Shown here: positions 1 through 6,010 of the stretch, in pieces
Position numbering within the stretch: position 1 is the stretch's first letter
Layout: each line of letters starts with the position of its first letter
NCBI GenBank assembly: GCA_031260745.1
Contig: JAISKY010000024.1
Coordinates: 1-6,437 of the forward strand
Reading direction: 5' to 3'
Origin: Oscillospiraceae bacterium
GTDB taxonomy: Bacteria > Bacillota > Clostridia > Oscillospirales > Oscillospiraceae
DNA: 6,437 nt
Position numbers and translations under genes: made by a program
Notes under the pieces: model-generated
Databases searched by the model: none
The model's input: the letters and a program-made list of their open reading frames with translations, nothing else
What the model was told of the DNA's origin: nothing

Positions 1-366
1 TCGGATATGGTCAGAAATCTTAAAGGCAGGAAAATCAACCCAAGGATTCAAGTTGAGGAAGGCGCGGACGGCGGGAATATCAACTTCGCGGTACAGTGCC
101 GCCATTGTTACGAGCCGCAGTGCGTTAAATCGTGTATATCAGGCGCGCTGAGCGTCACAGACGGCGTTATAAGCGTCGATACTGACAAATGCGTCGGTTG
201 TTATACTTGCGTGCTTACGTGTCCCTACGGCTGCGTAATGCCCTCAGACGACGGCCACGTGGTTCAGAAGTGCGAGCTTTGCCTTAAAAATACCGTAGGC
301 GCTCCCGCTTGCGTTGAGCATTGCCCAAACCGCGCTATCGTTTACGAAGAAAGGGGAGTCGCCTAA
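1..366 (+). CDS. 4Fe-4S polyferredoxin subunit (HycB/CooF/DmsB-like), 5' partial
   Basis: This is an iron-sulfur electron-transfer protein, probably passing electrons between the flavoprotein encoded next and the FMN subunit of a split glutamate synthase. The frame is open to position 1, so the ATG at 7 is probably internal. Counting from that ATG, cysteines fall into three cluster groups: C31-x2-C34-x4-C39-x3-C43, C62-x2-C65-x2-C68-x3-C72 followed by P73, and C89-x2-C92-x9-C102-x3-C106 followed by P107. An extra cysteine sits at 76. In the four-cluster HycB/DmsB family another CxxCxxCxxxC group lies at the N-terminus, which would be just upstream of this window. No signal peptide or membrane segment is visible, so it should be cytoplasmic. 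The TAA at 364-366 abuts the ATG of the next gene. The family is secure. The glutamate synthase role is inferred from the neighbours. Confidence 0.88.
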   Translation, partial: SDMVRNLKGRKINPRIQVEEGADGGNINFAVQCRHCYEPQCVKSCISGALSVTDGVISVDTDKCVGCYTCVLTCPYGCVMPSDDGHVVQKCELCLKNTVGAPACVEHCPNRAIVYEERGVA

Positions 367-1611
367 ATGAAGCTAGTTATTATCGGCAACTCCGCGGCGG
401 CGGTAGGTTGTATTGAGGGATTACGCGAGATTGACAAAGACTGGGAGATTGTCGTAATCTCCGATGAACCGTACCATACTTACTCGCGTCCGCTTATCAG
501 CTATCTGCTGTTTGGTAAGACCGACGAGCAACGTATGAAGTTCCGCGCGGACGATTTTTACGAGTGTAACAATGTTACGGTTATGCTTGGCGTAACGGTT
601 ACGGCAATTAACGCTAACGCTAAGATAATCAAATGGAGCAAGGACGGTTCCGAGTACGAGCTTGCCTACGACAAGCTGCTTAACGCGACGGGTTCTACTC
701 CGTTCGTGCCGCCTATGACCGGGCTTGACAGCGTTACGAAGAAAACGACGTTTATGTCGCTTGACGACGCTAAGTTTTTACAGGAGAACGTAACCTCCAA
801 TACGAGGGTATTTATTATCGGCGCGGGATTAATCGGACTTAAATGCGCCGAAGGCGTTAGCAAACTTACGAAACACATAACCGTGTGCGATTTGGCTCCG
901 CAGATTCTGCCGAGCATACTTAACGAGGACGCGGCTAGCCTTATGCAACGCTGGATTGAGTCCAACGACGTGGAGTTTTACCTTGGCGATACAGCGGACA
1001 AATTCGAGGGCAATAAAGCCGTAATGAAAAGCGGAAAGGTTATTGACTTCGACGTGCTTGTACTCGCGGTGGGAGTTCGTCCGAATGTCGCGTTAGTCAA
1101 AGACGCGGGCGGCGAGGTTAACCGCGGTATCGTTACCGACAGCTATTGCCGCACGAGTTTGTCCGACGTTTACGCGGCGGGCGATTGCTCCGAAAGCTAT
1201 AACATCTGTACGGAGCAAAATCAAGTGCTTGCGTTGTTACCGAACGCGTACGCTCAGGGCGCGTGCGTAGGCCGGCACATAGCGGGGCTTGACGATAAAC
1301 CCTACGACGACGCGATTCCGATGAACGCAATCGGATTTTGGGGCAAACATATCCTAAGCGCCGGCGCGTACACCGGGGAGCGTTACGAGGTTAACGACGG
1401 AGAGAACTACCGTCTAATCTGCAAAGACAATGGACGCCTGATGGGATTTATCCTAATAGGAGAAATTAACCGCGCGGGTATATATACGACTATGATTCGC
1501 GAGAAAACTCCGCTTGACAGCGTGAATTTTGATATTATAAAAGATAAGCCCGGTCTGATTGCCTTTAGCGGTTCAGACCGCAAGAAAAAACTGGCGGGGG
1601 TGGAGAGATGA
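367..1611 (+). CDS. FAD/NAD(P)H-dependent oxidoreductase (pyridine nucleotide-disulfide reductase fold), GOGAT-associated
   Basis: This 414-residue flavoprotein probably oxidises NAD(P)H and passes electrons to the adjacent ferredoxin and glutamate synthase. The N-terminal FAD Rossmann motif is GNSAAAVG (residues 7-14), an atypical form of GxGxxG. The second Rossmann motif, GAGLIG (152-157), should bind the nicotinamide nucleotide. The FAD-contacting AAGDC is at 270-274. No CxxxxC redox-active disulfide is apparent, so it resembles rubredoxin- or nitrite-reductase-type NADH oxidoreductases rather than thioredoxin or lipoamide reductases. The ATG directly follows the preceding stop and has a GGGGAG ribosome site at 353-358 with 8-nt spacing. 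Its TGA overlaps the next ATG as ATGA. NADH versus NADPH preference cannot be read with confidence. Fold assignment is firm; role in glutamate synthesis comes from context. Confidence 0.9.
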   Translation: MKLVIIGNSAAAVGCIEGLREIDKDWEIVVISDEPYHTYSRPLISYLLFGKTDEQRMKFRADDFYECNNVTVMLGVTVTAINANAKIIKWSKDGSEYELAYDKLLNATGSTPFVPPMTGLDSVTKKTTFMSLDDAKFLQENVTSNTRVFIIGAGLIGLKCAEGVSKLTKHITVCDLAPQILPSILNEDAASLMQRWIESNDVEFYLGDTADKFEGNKAVMKSGKVIDFDVLVLAVGVRPNVALVKDAGGEVNRGIVTDSYCRTSLSDVYAAGDCSESYNICTEQNQVLALLPNAYAQGACVGRHIAGLDDKPYDDAIPMNAIGFWGKHILSAGAYTGERYEVNDGENYRLICKDNGRLMGFILIGEINRAGIYTTMIREKTPLDSVNFDIIKDKPGLIAFSGSDRKKKLAGVER

Positions 1612-2339
1612 GCGTAACGGTTATTGACGCGAAGGGTATGCACTTTCAAACCCTGAATGGGAAAATTCGCGAGCTTTTGGACTCCGGCAACGGCGACATT
1701 CAGATTGACAACTGTGAGGGTCAGCGTTATATCGGCGCGGGTCGCGCAGGGTTGAACCTTACAATCAACGGAACTCCGGGCAACGCGTTGGGCTGTTACC
1801 TGAACGGTGAGAGAATATTGGTTAACGGAAACGCTCAGGACGCGACAGGCGATACGATGTCGGGCGGTACGATGATAATTCACGGAACCTCCGGCGACGC
1901 GACGGGGTATGGTATGCGCGGCGGTAAGATGTTTATTCGCGGCGGAGTCGGATACCGCGCCGGTATCCACATGAAACAATACAGAGATTTGTTCCCGCAG
2001 ATTATAGTCGGCGGCGGTACGGGTAATTTCCTTGGCGAGTATATGGCGGGCGGGATTCTCGTAGTGTTGAAGCTGAACGGTGAAAAAATCGGACGCTTTA
2101 CCGGCACGGGAATGCACGGCGGCAAAATTTTCATAAGAGGTTCAGAACTTCCGCCGGAGATTCCTAAGCAAGTTGCGGTCAGCAAAGCGACCCGCGAGAA
2201 CTTAGCTGAGATTGAGCCGCTTATACGCGATTTCACCGGATATTTCGGCGGCGACGCGGATAAGCTGTTAAGTGACGAGTATATTTTGCTTAAACCGGAC
2301 AGCAATAACCCGTACACTCAGCTTTATGTGAATAATTAA
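1608..2339 (+). CDS. Free-standing GXGXG (glutamate synthase domain 3) protein
   Basis: This 243-residue protein corresponds to the C-terminal beta-helix domain of the glutamate synthase large subunit, here encoded as its own gene. Glycine-rich repeats run from about residue 35 to 180. Visible rungs include GDTMSGGTMIIHG, GYGMRGGKMFIRGG and GTGMHGGKIFIRG, spaced like the coils of the right-handed beta-helix seen in GltB and in FwdC/FmdC subunits. In bacterial GltB this domain is structural and packs between the amidotransferase and FMN domains; it has no catalytic site of its own. The start overlaps the preceding stop by 4 nt, with a G-rich ribosome site (GGGGGTGG) ending at about 1603. FwdC-like formylmethanofuran dehydrogenase is an alternative for this fold, but the flavoprotein and ferredoxin neighbours favour split GOGAT. 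Confidence 0.9.
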   Translation: MSVTVIDAKGMHFQTLNGKIRELLDSGNGDIQIDNCEGQRYIGAGRAGLNLTINGTPGNALGCYLNGERILVNGNAQDATGDTMSGGTMIIHGTSGDATGYGMRGGKMFIRGGVGYRAGIHMKQYRDLFPQIIVGGGTGNFLGEYMAGGILVVLKLNGEKIGRFTGTGMHGGKIFIRGSELPPEIPKQVAVSKATRENLAEIEPLIRDFTGYFGGDADKLLSDEYILLKPDSNNPYTQLYVNN

Positions 2340-2341
2340 GA

Positions 2342-2929
2342 GTGAGCAATCAAGAATTTGTGGAACAAGTATTGATAGCGTCCGCGTCTGATAAGGGGGT
2401 TAAGTTCTTTACGGACTTTTTCCCCGATGTGAATGTGGATATTTTCGACTCTGCGGAGCGCGCCGCGCCGCGCGCTGAAAATTGTAGCCTGTTTATTGTG
2501 GACGCTCCGCTGACCGACGAATTTGGAACTAGCTTTGCCGTTATGTGCGCGAAGATTGGAAGTACGGTTTTGGTCGTGAAGAAAGAGCGTTACGAGCAAA
2601 TCGCGCAGTTGGTCGAGCCTCATGGAGTAATAGTAATCGCGAAGCCGCTGAACGCTCAGACGTTCAAGTATATCCTGAAAACGCTTGAAATAACGCGGCA
2701 GAGAATCAGCGAGCTTGAAACGAAGATAGAGGACATTCGCCTGATTGACCGCGCGAAACTGGTGCTTATTTCGAATTTGAAAATGACTGAGCCGCAAGCG
2801 CATAGGCACATTGAGCGTCAGGCGATGGACCGGAGAGTAACCAAACGCGACATTGCGATGGGTATACTGAAAACATACGAAGAGCCTAAACCTGCCGGAA
2901 TCCGGTTGGAGGAAGAAAGGGTAAAATGA
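2342..2929 (+). CDS. ANTAR-domain response regulator / RNA-binding antiterminator (NasT/AmiR type)
   Basis: This 195-residue regulator has three parts. Residues 8-105 form a receiver-like domain, 107-131 a helical coiled-coil linker, and about 138-176 an ANTAR domain with the family pattern LxxxxxMTEPQAHRxI followed by AMDRR and a terminal IL. ANTAR proteins bind paired RNA stem-loops and prevent transcription termination. In Clostridia they often control glutamine and glutamate genes. The receiver keeps a candidate phospho-acceptor (D54, in FIVDAP) and the conserved Lys-Pro (K101-P102). The usual acidic pair after strand 1 is replaced by ASASD (residues 13-17), so phosphorylation is doubtful. 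The start is GTG. The frame has a stop at 2333-2335, and the next in-frame ATG lies far inside the receiver, so GTG at 2342 is the only sensible long start. It has no clear Shine-Dalgarno and sits 2 nt after the previous stop, suggesting translational coupling. Confidence 0.9.
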   Translation: MSNQEFVEQVLIASASDKGVKFFTDFFPDVNVDIFDSAERAAPRAENCSLFIVDAPLTDEFGTSFAVMCAKIGSTVLVVKKERYEQIAQLVEPHGVIVIAKPLNAQTFKYILKTLEITRQRISELETKIEDIRLIDRAKLVLISNLKMTEPQAHRHIERQAMDRRVTKRDIAMGILKTYEEPKPAGIRLEEERVK

Positions 2930-3993
2930 AAGCATATTTAGTATTGGAGAACGGTCGGGTGTTTGAGGGCGAATCATTCGGCGCGGACATCGGAGATACA
3001 ATCGGCGAGGTCGTTTTTACAACCTCTATGACGGGCTATCTTGAAACGCTGACCGACCCAAGCTACGCGGGGCAGATTGTGTTACAGACTTTTCCGCTAA
3101 TAGGGAACTACGGAATTAGCCTTGAGGACGCCGAATCCGGAAAAAGTTATGTTAAGGGCTATATCGTAAAAACTCCGTGCGATGAACCGTCCAACTTCCG
3201 CAGTGAGGGTACTGTTTCGGATTTTCTGATAAAGCAGGGGATTCCCGCGATTTGCGGCATTGATACCAGAGAGATTACGCGCATACTGCGTGAACGCGGA
3301 GTTATGAACGGAGCGCTTACGCTTAACCCTGATTCGGTGGATATGGACGCGATAAAGAGTTATGCCGTTTTGGACGCGTTGGAACAGGTTCGCGACTACG
3401 GCAGAGAAGTCATAGACGGCGAACCGGGCGGCAAACGGATAGTGCTGTGGGATTGCGGCTTGAAACTGGCTCAGATTCGTAACCTTGCCGAGCGCGGCTG
3501 CTCTGTGATTCGTATGCCGGACAACGCTACTTGTGAGGAAGTGCTTGCGGAAAAACCCGACGGAGTGCTGATTTCAAACGGTCCGGGCGACCCTCGCGAA
3601 AATACGGCTCTGATAAAGGAAATCGCGAAGCTGACGGAAAGCGGAGTTCCGATTATGGGGATTTGCCTCGGACATCAACTACTCGCGTTAGCTCGCGGCG
3701 CGAGTGTCGAGAAACTGAAATACGGTCATCGCGGAGCGAACAATCCGGTGCGCGACCTCGTAACCGGGCGTACGTATATTACCAGTCAGAACCACGGTTA
3801 CGCGGTAAGTCCGGAGAATTTACCCAAAGGTACGACAATGCGTTACGTTAACATAAACGACGGCACGTGCGAGGGTTTAGACTACGAGGATTTTCCGGGA
3901 TTCAGCGCGCAATTTCACCCGGAGGCGTGCGGAGGTCCGCTAGACACAGGTTTCCTATTCGACAGACTACTCCAGTTAACAAGTAACAGTTAA
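2926..3993 (+). CDS. carA: Carbamoyl phosphate synthase small (glutaminase) subunit
   Basis: CarA hydrolyses glutamine and channels ammonia to the large subunit CarB, which makes carbamoyl phosphate for pyrimidines and arginine. The 355-residue product is near normal length (about 355-382). The N-terminal CarA-specific domain covers residues 1-150 (FTTSMTGYLETLTDPSYAGQ is typical). The C-terminal class I glutamine amidotransferase domain has SNGPGDP, the nucleophile in GICLGHQ (C247), and the HPE pair H331/E333. The C-to-H spacing of 84 equals that of the E. coli enzyme (C269/H353). The ATG overlaps the ANTAR stop (ATGA), and an AAAGG site lies at 2916-2920. No carB follows; the operon ends at a palindromic element. 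The last six residues (QLTSNS) and the stop are encoded by heptanucleotide repeats, so the natural C-terminus may have been replaced. Confidence 0.97.
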   Translation: MKAYLVLENGRVFEGESFGADIGDTIGEVVFTTSMTGYLETLTDPSYAGQIVLQTFPLIGNYGISLEDAESGKSYVKGYIVKTPCDEPSNFRSEGTVSDFLIKQGIPAICGIDTREITRILRERGVMNGALTLNPDSVDMDAIKSYAVLDALEQVRDYGREVIDGEPGGKRIVLWDCGLKLAQIRNLAERGCSVIRMPDNATCEEVLAEKPDGVLISNGPGDPRENTALIKEIAKLTESGVPIMGICLGHQLLALARGASVEKLKYGHRGANNPVRDLVTGRTYITSQNHGYAVSPENLPKGTTMRYVNINDGTCEGLDYEDFPGFSAQFHPEACGGPLDTGFLFDRLLQLTSNS

Positions 3994-4007
3994 CAGTGAA
4001 CAAATTA
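3973..4007 (+). repeat. Tandem heptanucleotide array, left arm (5 units, consensus CAGTTAA)
   Basis: Five contiguous 7-nt units lie in perfect register: CAGTTAA at 3973 and 3987, CAAGTAA at 3980, CAGTGAA at 3994 and CAAATTA at 4001. The first three overlap the end of carA and supply its TAA at 3991-3993. The array ends exactly where the 14-bp stem at 4007 begins. Similar short tandem heptamers are known in cyanobacterial and other genomes. Whether this family recurs in this genome cannot be seen from here. Confidence 0.8.
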
Positions 4008-4040
4008 GGGCAGATTACCAAACAAATGGTAGTCTGCCCT
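4007..4040. terminator. Strong stem-loop between convergent genes, probable bidirectional terminator
   Basis: The left arm AGGGCAGATTACCA (4007-4020) pairs with TGGTAGTCTGCCCT (4027-4040) around a 6-nt loop (AACAAA). This gives 14 base pairs with one G-U wobble in the rightward transcript. On the leftward transcript the stem is followed by AATTTGTT, a usable U-rich tail for the MoaF-like gene. Rightwards it is followed by TTATCGG, a poor U-tract, so Rho-independent termination of the carA operon is less certain. The position between two convergent stop codons supports a terminator role in both directions. Confidence 0.75.
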
Positions 4041-4046
4041 TATCGG

Positions 4047-4081
4047 TCAACTGTTAACTGTAAATTATTAACTGTAAATTG
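4047..4081 (-). repeat. Tandem heptanucleotide array, right arm (5 units, consensus TTAACTG, inverted)
   Basis: Five contiguous 7-nt units lie in register, reverse-complementary to the left array: TCAACTG at 4047, TTAACTG at 4054 and 4068, TAAATTA at 4061 and TAAATTG at 4075. The unit at 4068 supplies the stop codon of the leftward gene (TTA on this strand, TAA on the coding strand). Positions 4050-4061 are perfectly complementary to 3986-3997, so the two arrays can form a 12-bp outer stem around the central hairpin. Confidence 0.8.
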
Positions 4082-5747
4082 TTCCCGCGTTGCGGGCTTC
4101 CGCGCCGAACGTGTTGTACTCGAAGATTTGGTCGTGAGTGATACCGTAGCACGTGCCGCAGTCGTGCATTGTCTTTGTATTAAACAGAAACGTACCCTGA
4201 GTACCCGCGGAGCGATGCTCAATCCACGACATCATACTAACGCCGTCGCGAATTTTAACGTACTTGCAGGGACTGCTCCACATCATTCCGGGCGTACCGT
4301 TCATCATAATCGACCACGAGTAGGACTCCGCCGTTGTGTAGATATGCTGTGACGTAGTTTGGTCGTTGTACGTCCACGTGAACGACTTGCCGACAAGTTC
4401 ATCGGTGAAGCCGTGACGCTCCGCGGACGGAGTAACACCCGCGATTTCGATTACGCCGAATAGCCATTCCTGCGTAGGTTCGCGAGTATATTTCTCGTTG
4501 TCCAGACGCGAGATTAGGCAGGTAACAAGACCGTTATCAAAGTCAACCGCGAATTGGAAAATCTCGGTCGGCGCTATACCGCAGGACGTGTGAGTAAAGA
4601 ACGCGAGATTATCGTCGGCTTCAAAGGCTTCGTAACGCTCCTCAACCCAATCGGAATCGTGGCGGAATTTCAGGGAGTATTGTCCGGTGGTTTCGTATTC
4701 CCAGACTTTGCCACCGTCGAAACGGAGCTTGAAAGTTCTGCCGCTCATTATGCCGCTTGTAGGCATACAGCGTTTTTCTTTGCCTACGCCCGCGAACGCG
4801 CCGGTCCACGCGCCGGTTTTAGCGGCGAGTTCCTTAACTTCGTCCAGCGTCATCGGGTGAACCATATTAAACGGACGGTAAGCCATACGCATACCTTTGG
4901 GCATTGCGGGAAACGCCGTAGCGTCTGACGCGGACGGTTCAGACGGACGCGGCGGGAATCCGAACGGCTGGTCGTACTCCACTCCGAACGGACCGTAAGC
5001 GGCGAACTGACCGAGGATTTTTCCGCTCGCGGAATACGCGCGGAACTCGTATTCGTCTAAATTCGTGAAACCGGTACGTATGCCAATCAGCTTCATAGTA
5101 TAGAGGTCAAAGACTTCAAGAACAAGCTCGTCGGAGAACTCGCACTCCGTGCGGGCGTAGAGGTAGGTGTGTCCGTCAAACTCGTAGTAGTCGGTGGGCG
5201 CGGTGAACGTCTGGTCGGAACCGCCGGGAACATATGACGAGTACATAGGAGTAGCGTATATTGTGACGTTAGTACCCGCGTCGCCGCTCCAGCGTACGGC
5301 TTTTCCGACGAGCCGTTTGGTAGCGGCAGGGCGATGTGTTGGGACTTCGCGGCCTGTTACGTAGCCTGTATAAACTTCGCGGTTGACCTCGCGGGCCGGA
5401 ACGCGCTCACCGCAAAGCCAGGTTTCGTAGACTGCGGCAAGTCGCGTGACAAGGTCGGCGACGACGATGTGCGAAGTCAGCGAATCCGGGAGTTTGTAGG
5501 CGATAAGTACGACGCTGCCAAGTTCCAGCAGAGCGTAACCGATAGAGTCAGCGGCAACGTCCAGCCCTTTAACCGTAAGGGTTGAGCCGCCGTTGAATTT
5601 CAGGCTAAGCGCCGCTCCGCCGTCAAGCGCGAAGTTTAGGGTTTGTCCCGCGAGTTTGTCGGAATGTTCCAGCGTAATCGGGGCTTTTACGGCGGTTTTG
5701 ACTTGTTCCGGAGTAAGGTTTGTGTACTCGAAAGAGAAATTGGACAT
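4068..5747 (-). CDS. Double MoaF-like (lipocalin-type beta-barrel) protein, 559 aa
   Basis: This is a cytoplasmic protein with no signal peptide or membrane segment. The second half (about 285-552) resembles MoaF, a family of roughly 260 residues. It has an N-terminal module with SGRTFKLRFDGG (335-346), FFTHTSCG and QFAVDFDNGLVTCLIS, then a C-terminal module from LVGKSFTWTY (451) through HIYTTAESYSW and KYVKIRDGVSMMSWIE to MHDCGTCYGITHDQIFEYN. The first half repeats this plan: AGQTLNFALDGG (33-44), then LVGKAVRWSGDAG (146), TIYATPMYSSY, YYEFDGHTYLYARTE and KLIGIRTGFTNLDEYEF. A Pro/Ser linker (about 261-285) joins the halves, giving four barrel-like modules. MoaF was named for a molybdenum-cofactor locus, but its biochemistry is unsettled. 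A small-molecule-binding role is inferred from the fold. No molybdenum genes are nearby. The ATG has GGAGG at 5755-5759, 7 nt upstream, and a clear promoter. The C-terminal TIYS is encoded by the heptad repeats. Confidence 0.8.
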   Translation of the reverse strand: MSNFSFEYTNLTPEQVKTAVKAPITLEHSDKLAGQTLNFALDGGAALSLKFNGGSTLTVKGLDVAADSIGYALLELGSVVLIAYKLPDSLTSHIVVADLVTRLAAVYETWLCGERVPAREVNREVYTGYVTGREVPTHRPAATKRLVGKAVRWSGDAGTNVTIYATPMYSSYVPGGSDQTFTAPTDYYEFDGHTYLYARTECEFSDELVLEVFDLYTMKLIGIRTGFTNLDEYEFRAYSASGKILGQFAAYGPFGVEYDQPFGFPPRPSEPSASDATAFPAMPKGMRMAYRPFNMVHPMTLDEVKELAAKTGAWTGAFAGVGKEKRCMPTSGIMSGRTFKLRFDGGKVWEYETTGQYSLKFRHDSDWVEERYEAFEADDNLAFFTHTSCGIAPTEIFQFAVDFDNGLVTCLISRLDNEKYTREPTQEWLFGVIEIAGVTPSAERHGFTDELVGKSFTWTYNDQTTSQHIYTTAESYSWSIMMNGTPGMMWSSPCKYVKIRDGVSMMSWIEHRSAGTQGTFLFNTKTMHDCGTCYGITHDQIFEYNTFGAEARNAGTIYS

Positions 5748-5754
5748 AAAATTG

Positions 5755-5759
5755 CCTCC
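5755..5759 (-). promoter_or_regulatory. Ribosome binding site of the MoaF-like gene
   Basis: The coding strand reads TGGAGGC followed by AATTTT and ATG. The perfect GGAGG lies 7 nt before the start codon and fixes the start at 5747. Confidence 0.85.
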
Positions 5760-5784
5760 ATTTAAGATGTTTTTTTATGATAAC

Positions 5785-5813
5785 ATTATAACATAACCGC
5801 TTGACGATAGCAA
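5785..5813 (-). promoter_or_regulatory. Sigma-A-type promoter for the MoaF-like gene
   Basis: On the minus strand, TTGCTA (-35, 5808-5813) is followed by a 17-nt spacer and TATAAT (-10, 5785-5790). A TGn extended -10 directly precedes the TATAAT. Transcription would start near 5778, leaving a leader of about 30 nt that carries a run of seven As. The -35 matches consensus at four of six positions and the -10 at all six. Confidence 0.75.
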
Positions 5814-5900
5814 CACAAAAGTGCGGCAAGAAATAAATTACTAAAATCGAAAGCGTTTCAGGTAATATTATGAAAAAATGGAATATACATTGAAAATATA

Positions 5901-5929
5901 TTGACAAGCGATAAAATGAGGTATATATT
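5901..5929 (+). promoter_or_regulatory. Sigma-A-type promoter for the nucleotide-sugar enzyme gene
   Basis: A perfect TTGACA (5901-5906), a 17-nt spacer and TATATT (5924-5929, five of six matches) form a strong promoter-like pair. The start point would be near 5936, giving a leader of about 75 nt before the ATG at 6011. This promoter is divergent from that of the MoaF-like gene, with about 90 bp between the two -35 boxes. Confidence 0.75.
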
Positions 5930-5954
5930 AATCTATAGCCGTTCAGATTGAGAA

Positions 5955-5979
5955 TGTCGGAGTTGTTCTCACTCCGACA
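5955..5979 (+). other. Leader stem-loop in the 5' UTR of the nucleotide-sugar enzyme gene
   Basis: TGTCGGAGT (5955-5963) and ACTCCGACA (5971-5979) form a perfect 9-bp stem with a 7-nt loop. It lies about 20 nt after the predicted transcription start and about 30 nt before the start codon. TGAGAA (5949-5954) can instead pair with TTCTCA (5966-5971), which would disrupt this stem. No U-tract follows, so it is not a standard terminator. Possible roles are mRNA stabilisation, a protein site or weak attenuation. The rest of the 5748-6010 gap holds only the two promoters and AT-rich sequence. Confidence 0.55.
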
Positions 5980-6010
5980 ATAGGAAAAATAAACTGTAGA
6001 GGAAAATAGT

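Noticed and set aside
1407..2117. 236-codon open frame on the minus strand
   Set aside because: It is antisense to the flavoprotein and GXGXG genes, has no recognisable domain, and its composition fits a shadow of the real frames.
1880..2317. 145-codon open frame on the minus strand, proline-rich
   Set aside because: The proline runs are the complement of GGC/GGA glycine codons in the GXGXG gene.
2336..3001. 221-codon open frame on the minus strand
   Set aside because: It is antisense to the full ANTAR gene and the start of carA, which both have clear family motifs; the minus-strand product resembles nothing.
3973..4081. Repeat array as a CRISPR
   Set aside because: Units are 7 nt, tandem and without spacers, and half of them are inverted.
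3996..4352. 118-codon open frame on the plus strand starting in the terminator region
   Set aside because: It begins inside the repeat and hairpin, has no ribosome site, and is antisense to the well-supported MoaF-like gene.
4554..4928. 124-codon open frame on the plus strand
   Set aside because: It is antisense to the MoaF-like gene, with no start signals or recognisable domain.
5849..5859. GAAAGCGTTTC, resembling a CcpA cre or LacI-family operator
   Set aside because: It is imperfect and one base short of the cre consensus spacing, with mismatches at the outer positions. It also lies upstream of both -35 boxes, so the support is too weak.
5955..5979. Leader hairpin as a possible ANTAR-binding RNA
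   Set aside because: ANTAR targets are paired stems with six-base loops carrying A1 and G4. This is a single stem with a seven-base loop (TGTTCTC).
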